NCBI GenBank assembly: GCA_900095095.1
Contig: FMBT01000297.1
Coordinates: 248,001 to 312,000 of the forward strand
DNA: 64,000 nt
Origin: Fragilariopsis cylindrus CCMP1102
Taxonomy: Eukaryota > Bacillariophyta > Bacillariophyceae > Bacillariales > Bacillariaceae
Reading direction: 5' to 3'
This document shows positions 20,324-30,276 of this stretch, piece by piece (the first letter of the stretch is position 1; the number at the start of each line of letters is the position of its first letter). Position numbers and translations under genes: made by a program. Under the pieces are notes generated by a model, which saw nothing but the letters and a program-made list of their open reading frames with translations, made no database searches and was not told the DNA's origin.

Positions 20324-21951
20324 ATGTCGTCGACGTCCGAGGAGAAGAAGAAGAAGAAGGAACAAGCTAATTTGAATGCATCAATTACATCCGAAAATGG
20401 TGATTGGCAACACTCTTGTCATGAGAATGATTCCAAGTCTAAATATGGTACATCAAATACACGTAATGCTATTGGATATGGTGCCACTCCAGTCAAGCCA
20501 CATTGGCCACGATCCGCGAAAGTGGCATTAAATTTTGTGATTAATTATGAAGAGGGTGGTGAAATGTGTACATTGCATGGCGATGCAGCATCGGAATGTT
20601 TATTGTCGGATAATGGACCAAGTACTCAACCATACCGTAAGTTTAAAATTTTGTAACTTGAATAAATTGAATTGACTTGACTTGACTTGACTTGACTTTA
20701 CAGAATAAATATTTCAATATCAATATCAATCAATATATCTCCTCATCCTCACAAAATATGTGTTGTTTTCGCCCCCACCCCTTTCCCAAATTCTTTATTA
20801 TTTACATTCCGAACTTACTCTTTAAATTCAATTTAAAAAAAGAAAATGAACGTAATTTAAATGTAGAAAGTATGTACGATTATGGTTCACGATGTGGATT
20901 TTGGAGATTACATCGATTATTTACATCACGAAAAATTCCAGTTACGGTATGGGCTGTTGGTATGGCATTAGAAAGGAATATGGAAGTTGTGGGTGCCATT
21001 AAACAACAAGAAGATTGGGAGGTATCCTCACATGGGTATCGATGGTGGGATTATCGAAATATTGATGAAAATATTGAAAGAGAACATATTCAACGATCCA
21101 TTGAAATACATCAAAATTTATTTGGTAAAAAACCGGCTGGATTATATCAAGGTAAACCAAGTATAAATACACGTCGATTAGCAGTTGAAACTGGTGGATT
21201 CTTATATGATTCTGATGCATACAATGATGATTTGCCATATTTCACATTTGATTATGGTGGTGAAGAGAAGAAACCACATTTAATTATACCATATTCACTT
21301 GTTGAAAATGATATGCTATATACGGCACCAAATGGATGGTCGAAACCAGATGATTTTCTTAATCATTTAAAAAGAACATTAGAGTAAGTTTGTTGTTGTA
21401 ACGTACACATTTCTATGTTTGTGTGAGAATAATTATTTTCTAATAAAATGTCATTTTCCTCCTTTCACACATACTGTAATAACAGTTATTTAGTTTTGGA
21501 GGGACGTGCCGGTCAACCAAAAATGATGTCTGTTGGATTACATTGTCGTTTATCACGACCTGGACGTGTTGCTGCATTAGCAGAATTTGCTGATTACGCA
21601 AAAAGTTATGGACGTGAAGTTTGGATAACAACACGTGAAGATATTGCTAATCATTGGTATGAAAATCACTTACCACGTGGTTGTGGCAATCCGATTGTTC
21701 CTGGTGAAAATGGTATTGCTAATTATAGTAGCTATGGTGGTAATAGCTATGCTAGTAGTGGCAATGGTAGTGGTAGACGAGATTCCGAATCATCGTCCAC
21801 TTCACCAACGGAAGCAACGTCGTCTTCTTCAAGATTTTCATTTCTGGGTAATTTAAAAGCACCAAGAAATTCACAAGAATATAAAGATTCATTGAAGGCT
21901 ACTACTAAACCAACATCGGAGGATATTGCTGAGGAAGAGGATGTTATCTAA
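20324..21951 (+). CDS. PuuE-type allantoinase (polysaccharide deacetylase fold); join(20324..20636,20843..21383,21486..21951)
   Basis: Three exons with GT-AG introns of 206 bp (phase 1) and 102 bp (phase 2) give 439 residues. Family landmarks in order: ALNFVINYEEGGEMCTLHGDAASE, then NVESMYDYGSRCGFWRLHRLF, WEVSSHGYRWWDY, TRRLAVETGGFLYDSDAYNDDLPY, IPYSLVENDM and, in exon 3, MMSVGLHCRLSRPGRVAAL and WITTREDIANHW. These match the cofactor-independent PuuE allantoinases, which convert allantoin to allantoate in purine catabolism and so release stored nitrogen. The exon 1-2 junction reads PYQ|NERNLNVESMY. There is no presequence; the N-terminus is Lys-rich and the last 80 residues are Ser/Thr-rich. 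A cytosolic location is inferred. Confidence 0.88.
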
Positions 21952-22358
21952 AAAAAGTCTAGAATTTGAAAAAAGCTGCTTCGTGTACGTGACAAAAAGT
22001 AATCAAATCTTATATACAGTATGTAAGAATAAAGTATTCGAACGAAGGAGAAGTTGCCATAGAAATGAATTAGTTTCAATTTGTGTTTTGAGTATGCCTA
22101 CTAATAGAGAGCAATAGGGTGGATTAATATATATTCTTTAAAAAGTGCCCATAGTAATACCTTTTAATCTTGGGATACTTCTATACATATTTGTGTGTTT
22201 CTCTATTATTCTTCCGCTGTAGCTAGTTATACTATTGTAGTGTTGATGTCCTTGATTTTACGAGAGATCATACTTGTCTACTACTGTATACAGAGGAGCA
22301 GTCGACGTCAAGTGTACGTAGATAGTAAATCATCTTTCACTTATCCGTGACGGCACAA
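21952..22358. other. Intergenic region downstream of the allantoinase gene
   Basis: Presumed 3' UTR and spacer, AT-rich. No supportable feature. Confidence 0.4.
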
Positions 22359-22839
22359 TCATGTGGGTGGTGGTGGTGATACATGATCGGCATTAGTCTC
22401 CGAAGCCATATAAATGTCGCCACTTTCATTTGCAACAACTTTGCGTTTTGATGGATTATTCATTTTTGCGTCATCGCCGTCGTCCATGTTTTCTTTGTTA
22501 CTAACCGAAAATAACCGACTGATAAGTGAAGGTTTTACTCCACGAGTTAAGTAATGAATTCCTGATATACTCTTCTCTTTTCGTTTATATGACGATGATT
22601 TGTAGATATGACCAGATTTTTTGTATGCCCTTTCCAGGCCAAAGTGAAAGCGGAACCGTGTTTCGAATGTCGCTACCACAGCCTTTTTCCACAAAACTAC
22701 GTCTTGCTTGATTAATCCTCAATGCATACTCAATATCGGATATGTACGTATATCCTAAGCGATCCTCTGTGCTCAACATTACTGGAGTTCTGATTGAATA
22801 CTTTGAGCTTCCAACCAAGAACACCGTTCTCCATCGCAT
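22359..22839 (-). other. Possible small or decayed gene in two frames
   Basis: An ATG at 22839 opens a frame reading MRWRTVFLVGSSKYS...SDIEYALRINQARRSF that ends at 22585. An overlapping frame to 22359 reads SYKRKEKSISGIHYLTRG, then SLISRLFSVSNKENMDDGDD, and has no ATG of its own before its Met-Asp-Asp. Composition of both pieces is protein-like but no family is recognised. They may be one gene with a frame change or an unseen intron, or chance frames. Confidence 0.2.
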
Positions 22840-22875
22840 TAAAAAGAAGGAAGTGCTTGGTTCACGGAACTCCAA

Positions 22876-23321
22876 TCTGATCGTTTAGGTACCATCAATT
22901 TCCAGAAGAAAAAAAGGAATTGTGGATCTACCACGATAGACGAAAAAGGAAGATGATGTCCAGGAAGGTAGTAAGAAGAGGGCGAGAACCTAAGCTCGTA
23001 ATTTGAAAAACATTCCTTGCGCTAAGGTTGTTTGAATGGCCGAATACACGTATAGGCCCTTCATATTTCTTCTTGGTCCAAAAATTTGATTTCAGAAAAC
23101 AATAGCCACGAGTTCAAGTAATACAGTACTACGCGTTTGTCTTCTGTTTTGAATAACATGAAGTATAGTATATCAATGCTGACCGTAACTATAGACATAT
23201 CCCAAAATAATATGATATACCATAAGATATAAAAAATCTCATTTAGATATTTTATTTGTGGTTTACTATGATTTATTTTAGTCAGACACATGCATAACGT
23301 GCTCTTTTCTTCTCAGGAAAC
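22876..23321. other. Intergenic region
   Basis: Presumed 3' flank of the beta-lactamase-fold gene plus AT-rich spacer. Nothing recognised. Confidence 0.4.
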
Positions 23322-24620
23322 TCAAGAAGAAAATGTCATATCTTTTCCTGGTATTATCGGTGTAATAATCTCGATCTTATCATCATAATCATTACTATTA
23401 TTACTGGAACGAAGTTTTCTTTCAAAATCATTGGATGATCCAATAGATTGTATTATAGGTGTAATGAACCCTATTGTATCGACATCACCATTCTGCATAG
23501 GTATCACATACTTTGGTTTTAATATATCCACTAACCGTATTGCATCATTTGGTCCATGTACTAATTCAAATCCCTTTAAAAATGGTGATGGTGGTAATAT
23601 ACCTACCCCCTGACCAGATATCGGTGTTATCACAATATCCACTGTATCTTTTTCACGTTGTAATTCTTTTGGAATAAATTCAACATGGGGTTCGATATAG
23701 ACAGATGGTGGTGGTGGTGGACGACGACCCTTTTTTTTAGAATCTTCTTTCCCATCATCATCATCATTATTTGTACTCCTAATTATATATCCATTTTCAC
23801 GAGCCTGCCATGGTGGTCCGACTAATGCTCCCGACGTTGCTTTTATTTTAATACTGTTTTTGCTGCTACCGTTTTTATCTTTTGTGATGACTACATCATC
23901 GTCTCCCGATCGGATATAGTTAATATCAAAATTCTTATTATTATTACTAAAACCACATTTTGTCAGTGTATCACGTGCTGAAGGTGGTGCAATGATTGAT
24001 AGTGGTGCTGGTCGTCGTCGATCATTATCTGTCGTCACTACTAATTGTGATGCTAATTTTTTTAATGTACGTTCATGTGCATGATCGTCCAGACCTTGTG
24101 TTATTAATAAACAATCAATTGGTGGTAATAATTCATATAATCCCTTCGATGGTAATGTACGCTTCGATGCACTATATATGTAGGATGGTAAACCAAAATC
24201 AAGAGCACCTTCTAATATTGGATCAATTAAAATTGTTATCCCATCAATAGTAAGTAACCAACCATTTATTTCAAGATACGTCAGTATTGTTGTTGATTCT
24301 GTGGATGTTTTGTTATAAAAGTGTGAAGAAAATAGACGAGTCGACGACGACGATGGATGAGGAGGAGGAGTCACAACAGTAGTAGTCGATGACGTGCTTG
24401 CTTTCAAAACCACTGATGTTCCTGAACCTGATCCTGCTAATAGTGGGCGTGTCGAGAATGCGTCAATATTATTGATATAGGACGATGACAGGAGCACAGC
24501 ACAAGTAGCAGTGATCATAAAACCGCTAAGAGTGCGGATTCTAAATAGATTTCCAGGAAAATTCATTGTCGATTCCATTCTGCTTTCTTCAAATATTATG
24601 TCTACTGCCTTACATCTCAT
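23322..24620 (-). CDS. Plastid-targeted metallo-beta-lactamase-fold (UlaG-like) protein
   Basis: Up to 432 residues from the ATG at 24620; Met15 or Met19 are equally possible starts. A hydrophobic segment (GFMITATCAVLLSSSYI) is followed by NIDAFSTRP, an A/F-type plastid import junction. The body starts LEINGWLLTIDGITILIDPIL, as in UlaG-like metallohydrolases, and continues LLITQGLDDHAHERTL, GPPWQARENGYI, IEPHVEF, DIVITPISGQGVG and KPKYVIPMQNGD. The usual HxHxDH metal motif reads QGLDDHAH, so the first two His are replaced while the later D-H-x-H remains. Activity may be altered; a substrate cannot be assigned. A Lys/Pro-rich insert (KKKGRRPPPPP) sits in a loop. The gene is divergent from the SDR gene. 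Confidence 0.75.
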   Translation of the reverse strand: MRCKAVDIIFEESRMESTMNFPGNLFRIRTLSGFMITATCAVLLSSSYINNIDAFSTRPLLAGSGSGTSVVLKASTSSTTTVVTPPPHPSSSSTRLFSSHFYNKTSTESTTILTYLEINGWLLTIDGITILIDPILEGALDFGLPSYIYSASKRTLPSKGLYELLPPIDCLLITQGLDDHAHERTLKKLASQLVVTTDNDRRRPAPLSIIAPPSARDTLTKCGFSNNNKNFDINYIRSGDDDVVITKDKNGSSKNSIKIKATSGALVGPPWQARENGYIIRSTNNDDDDGKEDSKKKGRRPPPPPSVYIEPHVEFIPKELQREKDTVDIVITPISGQGVGILPPSPFLKGFELVHGPNDAIRLVDILKPKYVIPMQNGDVDTIGFITPIIQSIGSSNDFERKLRSSNNSNDYDDKIEIITPIIPGKDMTFSS

Positions 24621-25005
24621 TCGATCATTACGGTACTATGGTGCTCCTTTTCTCTTTGTCCGATGGAAAAGGTATATGATGTGCTTCCTGAGTGAGTCAA
24701 GAATTATGATGACAATTTCAAATTTCAAAATTGTTCTGTGATAGAGTCACTTTCGAACTTTCCGCGCGTGCAAGTATCTTGATGGCAAGATATTACGTAC
24801 TTAGGACTAGGATATGTTCAGTAAGCATGTATGAGTCATCATCAGTGGCAGCTAGCAAAATTTGAAGATACCACGTACACGTATAATAGCTAGTACCAAA
24901 AAAAAAATCTAAAATGTCAACCCAAAAAATCATCGAATCAAGTCTCGAATTGAAAATCATAACATACACGGTAGGCCCTTTTATATCCATTATCCATTGT
25001 CTAAC
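24621..25005. other. Divergent promoter region between beta-lactamase-fold and SDR genes
   Basis: 385 bp between divergent start codons, AT-rich. No clear TATA box or repeat is seen. Confidence 0.35.
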
Positions 25006-26103
25006 ATGTATCCTCAAGACGAGAAGGGACACCTCAAGACAAGAAACAGTAGCATCATGTATTACAGTGATTTGCCGATCGAAGAACAGAAGAAGATGAC
25101 ACCTCATTCTTCCTCCTCCGACAAAAATAGTAATAATGCCATAATGCGATCCCGAATCTCACTTCCCTGGATTTTATCTGCAATTGCAACGGTACTACTT
25201 CTTTCTATTCCGTTATTGGTACTTGATTGTGACTATTGTTTCTCTTCTTCGAAACAACAGCTGGTTGCCGCTGTAACAAGTACCACTAGTGACGATTCAA
25301 CTGCTGCTGCTGCTGCTGCTTCTGGTATTATCAGCAAAACAGGAGGAGAGATCGTGGTAATCACAGGTGCGACAGGACGATTAGGTTCAAAATTGTATTT
25401 TGAGCTTCAACGAAATGAACAAGTATCCGAAGTTAGGGCTATCGTACGAACTCGAGAAAGAGCTAGATCAATTTTAGGATGTAACCGTTGTGATGAAAGC
25501 GAGGGGATTTATTTAGGGGACATAACAGATCCGAATGGTCTTGATAGTGCAATGGAGGATGGAAAAGTTACAACTCTTGCCATTGCCTCTGGAGCAGGTA
25601 TGTCTACACCTGAGGAAGAACAACGTGCAGTAGAATTTGATGGAGTAGTGTACTCTGTCCGATCACTTGTTATGAACAGTAACAGTAATAATAAATCGCT
25701 ACTAAAAGTAGTACTCTGTAGTAGTATGGGAACTACAAGACCTCCATCACCGTCGTCTTTTGGAAACATATTACATTGGAAATTGAACGCAGAAGCATTC
25801 TTATCAACTGCAGGTATTCCATCCTTTATTGTAAAGCCTTGTGGTCTTAAAGATGATTTACCAACCAACTATGCACTTTATACTGGAAATTTCGATACTC
25901 CCAGTAAGTATTATACAGTTACAAGAGATAATGTAGCACATGTTATGACTGAGGCTGTGATCATGTCAACGAATACTAATAGGAATGACAGTGACGAACA
26001 AGAACAACAGCATCATCAACACTACCGTTTTGATTTATGTAGCAAACCTGGAAATCCAACAACAGATTTCAAGAAACTCATAGAAGATTCTATATGGGAA
26101 TAG
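25006..26103 (+). CDS. NmrA-like / atypical SDR NAD(P)-binding protein with N-terminal membrane anchor
   Basis: 365 residues from the ATG at 25006; a TTG lies 9 nt upstream in frame. A transmembrane segment (PWILSAIATVLLLSIPLLVL) near residues 47-70 is followed by a Rossmann domain. It shows IVVITGATGRLGSKLY (TGxxGxxG nucleotide motif), VRAIVRTRERARSIL, YLGDITDPNGLDSAM, LLKVVLCSSMGT and ILHWKLNAEAFL, where the usual Tyr-x3-Lys becomes His-Trp-Lys. IPSFIVKPCGL follows. This matches atypical SDRs of the NmrA/HCF173-like type, which act as NAD(P)H sensors, quinone reductases or assembly factors. The missing catalytic Tyr suggests a binding role. The helix may be a signal anchor; target compartment unclear. 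Confidence 0.8.
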   Translation: MYPQDEKGHLKTRNSSIMYYSDLPIEEQKKMTPHSSSSDKNSNNAIMRSRISLPWILSAIATVLLLSIPLLVLDCDYCFSSSKQQLVAAVTSTTSDDSTAAAAAASGIISKTGGEIVVITGATGRLGSKLYFELQRNEQVSEVRAIVRTRERARSILGCNRCDESEGIYLGDITDPNGLDSAMEDGKVTTLAIASGAGMSTPEEEQRAVEFDGVVYSVRSLVMNSNSNNKSLLKVVLCSSMGTTRPPSPSSFGNILHWKLNAEAFLSTAGIPSFIVKPCGLKDDLPTNYALYTGNFDTPSKYYTVTRDNVAHVMTEAVIMSTNTNRNDSDEQEQQHHQHYRFDLCSKPGNPTTDFKKLIEDSIWE

Positions 26104-27667
26104 GAAAAATGGCAAATACTATAGTCTTAAGTTACTTCTACTACAAGATATTAGAACAATTGCAAAACTTTTAAAAGGAGGAACCACTACGTAACTACTA
26201 TATTCCACTTTATCATCTTTAGCAGAGTAATTTATATTCTTTTGCATCGTCGCATAGCTTATATTATAGTATAATACACACACAAGATTGCTGCGATCAT
26301 TTTTTATGGAATTTTTTAGTAAGATTCTGATGAATCGAATTTTGAGGAGGAAATGATTGAACCAGTTGATCGATTTAATTGATCGATCGATCAAAGGTGG
26401 GATGCGATCGGTTCCGATCTTCTACATAGCACTTCTGCCGGATTCACAACAACAACAACAGCAACAGCAACAGCAACAGCAAAAGCAAAAGCAACAGCAA
26501 CAGCAAAAGCAAAAGCAAAAGCAAAAGCAAAAACAACCAAAAGCAAAAACAACAGCAAAAACAACAGCTTCAGTTTAAACCATAAACAAGGCTCGCAGTA
26601 AAAGTTCACAGTATAGGACTGTTTTCTATGCACCGGCTACTGTAGAAGGTGTTCTTTTTTCAATCAGTTCAAGCACTACTTTCCCAATGACAAGAAGAAC
26701 AATTCCGGGTTGTCACAAATATTCTAGTAAACTAGTTTATATATGAGTTCAATTTTGGTGCCTGTCAAATTTTATGACAAGTTGACCCATTCCACTAGTA
26801 ATTCAATTTTGCAGTTATCAAAGCAAGACACTTTCAATGCACACAGATAAATATAAATACGACGACTACAAAAAACACTGAAAATATTTCAAAATCAAAA
26901 ACCATATTGGAGAACATTATTTATCATCTTTATTTTATCATCCATTCTTATTCCTAACTAGAATCTTGCTGCGTACAGCCTGATTGTTACTAAAAGCGAA
27001 CGTCTGCTAGATATACATGCCTCGATGTGTCTATATACCCCGATCCTTCTTCTTTTTTCTTCTTCTTTGCTTTGTCCCGCTGTTTCACATTAATATAATT
27101 ATTTTTTTGAAGCGCCGGTGTTCCGCTTTTTTTTTTTGAAGCATAGACAGTACTACATCAACATCTCTTCCACGAATCTCTTACAAAAACAAAAAAATAC
27201 ATAATGAAACGGCATTGTGTGCATAGAAATGACTGACTTCAGAGCTTTAGCCCATCTTCTTCACTGATCCAGATTCCTTTCTGTGTTCGGATAATAAATA
27301 ATAGAGAAGTTTACAAATATAAAATAATTGCTGGTTAGCGAAAAAGTGAAGTGATTCGATTCTGTAATTTCATGTCAAGCATATAAATACTGCGTATCCC
27401 CAACGAAATGTATTATATTGGTATGTATGTGTGTGCTGCGTGTGTGTTTCAGACAAATGCCTCGTACTTAAATCGACACTGAACTATTCCATTCTCATGG
27501 TAGTCCTTAAGATTCGTCATCTAAAACTCGAAAATCCTCATTAACGACACAACCACAACGACAACCATAAAAAAATAATCAAATGAAACATCATTAATAT
27601 CGGTGCAGTACAGTACAGTATTAACTCGACTCCAACTCCGACACGACTTAATTATTAAACATTAAAC
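26104..27667. other. Gene-poor 1.6-kb region with CAG/CAA/AAAGC repeat
   Basis: Between the SDR gene and the small basic-protein gene. A degenerate CAACAGCAAAAG-type low-complexity block at 26446-26574 encodes only Gln/Lys in one frame and has no gene context. The remainder is AT-rich with no recognised feature. Confidence 0.45.
26446..26574. repeat. Degenerate CAA/CAG/AAAGCA low-complexity repeat
   Basis: About 130 bp of interleaved CAACAG and AAAGC units, purine-rich on the plus strand. A 73-residue frame through it is Q/K-only and judged a by-product. Confidence 0.8.
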
Positions 27668-27814
27668 TTACCGGCGAGTACGCTTAGCGTCAGCTTTCAC
27701 CTTCTTGTCGGCAGCTTTACCAGGATTGGCTTTAGCCTTGTTTTCCTGCTTTTGTTTCTTCTTTTCACCGGCGGTGAGGCCAGTCTTGACACCTACTGTT
27801 TTTTTAGGAGGCAT
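27668..27814 (-). CDS. Small very basic protein, 48 residues
   Basis: ATG at 27814, TAA at 27668-27670. It starts MPPKKTVGVKTGLTAGEKKK and ends KKVKADAKRTRR, with Lys/Arg at about 40 percent of residues by count. The frame is markedly richer in G+C than the DNA around it and uses varied third bases (GGC, CTC, ACC, GCC), unlike random AT-rich DNA, which argues for a real gene. A GTAAGT overlaps the stop, so an intron at that point is possible, but the next likely acceptor would also give an almost immediate stop. No family is recognised. The composition suggests nucleic-acid or ribosome binding (inference). Confidence 0.55.
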   Translation of the reverse strand: MPPKKTVGVKTGLTAGEKKKQKQENKAKANPGKAADKKVKADAKRTRR

Positions 27815-28118
27815 GATGAATGATTACTTTGATTGATTGTTATGAGGAAAGTAACTTTTAAAGTAAGTTTATGAGCAAGCTATGTGGTAAAACAAGAGAG
27901 GATAGATACAGTAAACAGTTGTTGTTAATGACTTACTTCGATCACTCACAGCCGTTGATGCCGTGATGGTAACTCCACATAAGCAATGCACCACGTTGTG
28001 AAGTTCTTATTCTTTTAGAGGTGGCCCGGATATACTCATGAAGTAAAATAACGCTGTCCGGTTGGTTGACCGACGGCGAAAACGGAATTATTTTTTTTAG
28101 AGCTCGTAATTTTCAATC
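27815..28118. other. Upstream region of the small basic-protein gene
   Basis: About 0.3 kb between the small gene and the left end of the TIR element. No distinct motif is assigned. Confidence 0.35.
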
Positions 28119-28334
28119 GTGGAAAAAACAATTCATGCCCAAATTTTTACTAGTATTTGTTAGTGTAGTATAAAATAACAACTATAGCATCAAGTATATA
28201 CACCTACAAAGTTATTCTGTTGAAAAATAAACCATGAAGTTTACAATTGACCTATTTGATGGAGAATTGTTATATTCCTCAGTCTCATAAGCCTACTGGT
28301 ATCTCATAATATAGGCTTACACACAGCACGCATC
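28119..28334 (+). repeat. Left terminal inverted repeat
   Basis: Pairs with 30050-30276. The inner limit lies at about 28334, after ACACAGCACGCAT; the outer limit is near CGTGGAA. Confidence 0.75.
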
Positions 28335-29552
28335 CTGTGGTACTTGCTACCTGTACCACTCCACTTTCTGGCATTCTAACCCATCCTAGCATGTATAAAG
28401 TCCCAATCAGATGGTATAATCTGAGTTTAATATGCATAGGGTGGATACCTGGACCGGATTTTTGGGCGCTAGGCATGTGTTCTTCACACTGGAAGGTGGT
28501 AAAGGGTATGATGCAGCCTAGGACATGGTAAAATGGCCCATTTGGGGGGGGGGGGGGGGTATGTGACCTAGTACACACTCAAAAAGATAAATTGTCCCAA
28601 AGTAAGCACATGGGGATGACCATATACATCAAAGGGAATATAAACTTGGCGAGCTTTGGGCAGGACCATGCTGATGTGGGCGCTAAAGGGGGAAAACCTG
28701 TTTTGGGGCCTAAATGACCCTTTTTGGGGCTTAGCACACCCTGACACCTTCCTAACCTCCCTAGAGCCCTAAGCAATAGTTGGACCTTATACCCATAGGT
28801 ATAATGCTGAGCTCTATATAGTCTTTCAAGGTTATTAGGTCTGGATTGATGGTGCATCACGGCCTTGATTACGCATGCACTTGGCACTTAAAGAAATTGT
28901 GTGTTGTAATAGCGGTGGGTTTTGACCCGTTGCACCCCAAATATATGTATGGTTACCTAAAACAATGGTATAATCCAGAACCTCTATGAATTAGGATGAT
29001 ACCTAGCTGTTTTATTAGGGACTCAGCATACCTGGTATTGGCATGGTAGCATCTCAAATACCTTTGCAACGTATGCATTTTGGGCCATTTTATGTCTGTT
29101 CTATTGTTCCCCGCCCCACCATACCACCAATATGGCAAATGTTCCAAGTATTGTTGGTGTATTTTGACCATATGCATATATGGAAGGTATCTGGGTGTTG
29201 AAACCATGGTCCAATTCCTTTTTTTGATGTTGTGGTAGCCTATTTGTGAATGATAATTTTGGGCATGGAAATATGACATGTTGGCCAAAATGCAATGTTT
29301 GTGTTCTGGAGGCAAGAATAAGGTATGTAGGAGGGATCATGACCCTTGGTTCATCTCCTATGGGTATAAGATGGATGACTGGGTGGTATCTTGGTGCACC
29401 ATGCTGGTTCTAGAACCTAAGGAGAAGTTATTCATCTTATTATTCAAAGTTGTTTAATATTCCAATAACCAAACTCCACTGGAGAATTTGTGAGATAAAA
29501 ATGATACCAAACAGGATTACTTTAATCAAGTGATGATGAACCACCAGGGATG

Positions 29553-30015
29553 GTAGGAGGCAAACACACTACTATGTGGATTTTTGCGCACCTGACCCAT
29601 CTGATGTTGTCCTCTGCAACCCTTTCAAATAAGATATTTTGTAGTTCATTTTATTCATAAATCATGTTATTTTTGTGCCTACCTACCACACTAGCGGAAT
29701 GTACTATCATTCCTCAACCACAGGGGGAAAAAAGTGGTAGGAGGCAACTTCAATATTCTAGTACACTATGTGGATGTCAGTGCACCCAACCCATAAGGTG
29801 TTGTCCTCTGCAACCCTTTCAAATAAGATATATTGTTGTTCATTTTGATCATAAATCATTTTGTTTGTGTGCCACAACAGCGGATTGTAATTTATTCAAC
29901 AGCCACAGGAACAAAAAAGTTGTAGGAGGCAAGGACAATGCTCTAGTACACTATAAGAATGCTAGTGCACCCAACCCAGAAGGTGTTGTCCTCGGCAACA
30001 CTTCCAGATGAGATC
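29553..30015 (+). repeat. 184/185-bp tandem repeat, about 2.5 copies
   Basis: Units start at GTAGGAGGCAA at 29553, 29737 and 29922. Each contains CACTATGTGGAT or a variant, then GTGCACCCAACCCA, GGTGTTGTCCTC and GCAACCCTTTCAAATAAGAT. The third copy is cut short next to the right TIR. Confidence 0.85.
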
Positions 30016-30049
30016 TTTTGTTGTGTGTACACGTACATTTTAAATCCCT

Positions 30050-30276
30050 AAAATGTGTACCGTGTGTGAGCCTACATTGTAAGATACCAGTAGGCTTAGA
30101 AGACTAAGGAATATAATTATTCTCCATCCAATAGTTCAATTGTTAACTTCATGGTCAATATTTCCAAAAAAATGACTTTTTAGGTGTATAAATTTGATGC
30201 TAAAGTTGTTATTATATACTAGACCAACAGATACTAGTAAAATTTTAGCATGATTTAGTATTTATGTTGTTCCACG
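30050..30276 (-). repeat. Right terminal inverted repeat
   Basis: Reverse-complement match to 28119-28334, with a slightly longer outer part. Confidence 0.75.

Larger units (their letters stand above)
28119..30276. mobile_element. Non-autonomous DNA element with long imperfect TIRs (foldback/MITE-like)
   Basis: The left arm (28119-28334) and the reverse complement of the right arm (30050-30276) align along their whole length with scattered mismatches and small gaps. Shared landmarks include TTACTAGTAT, AACAACT.TAGCATCAA, TACACCTA, CCATGAAGTT.ACAATTGA, GATGGAGAAT, TAAGCCTACTGGTATCT and TAGGCT.ACACAC. The 1.7-kb interior has no convincing gene. It is somewhat richer in G+C than its flanks and carries a 16-G run (28544-28559) and a 184-bp tandem array. 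No transposase is encoded, so it is judged non-autonomous. A target-site duplication could not be fixed by eye; the outer edges are approximate. Confidence 0.8.

Noticed and set aside
26357-26578. Gln/Lys-only protein of 73 residues
   Set aside because: It is entirely produced by the CAA/CAG/AAAGC repeat with no non-repetitive coding sequence.
28285-29340. Minus-strand frames of 79-120 residues inside the long-TIR element
   Set aside because: No domain or consistent codon bias, and they overlap one another; they are judged chance frames in non-coding DNA.
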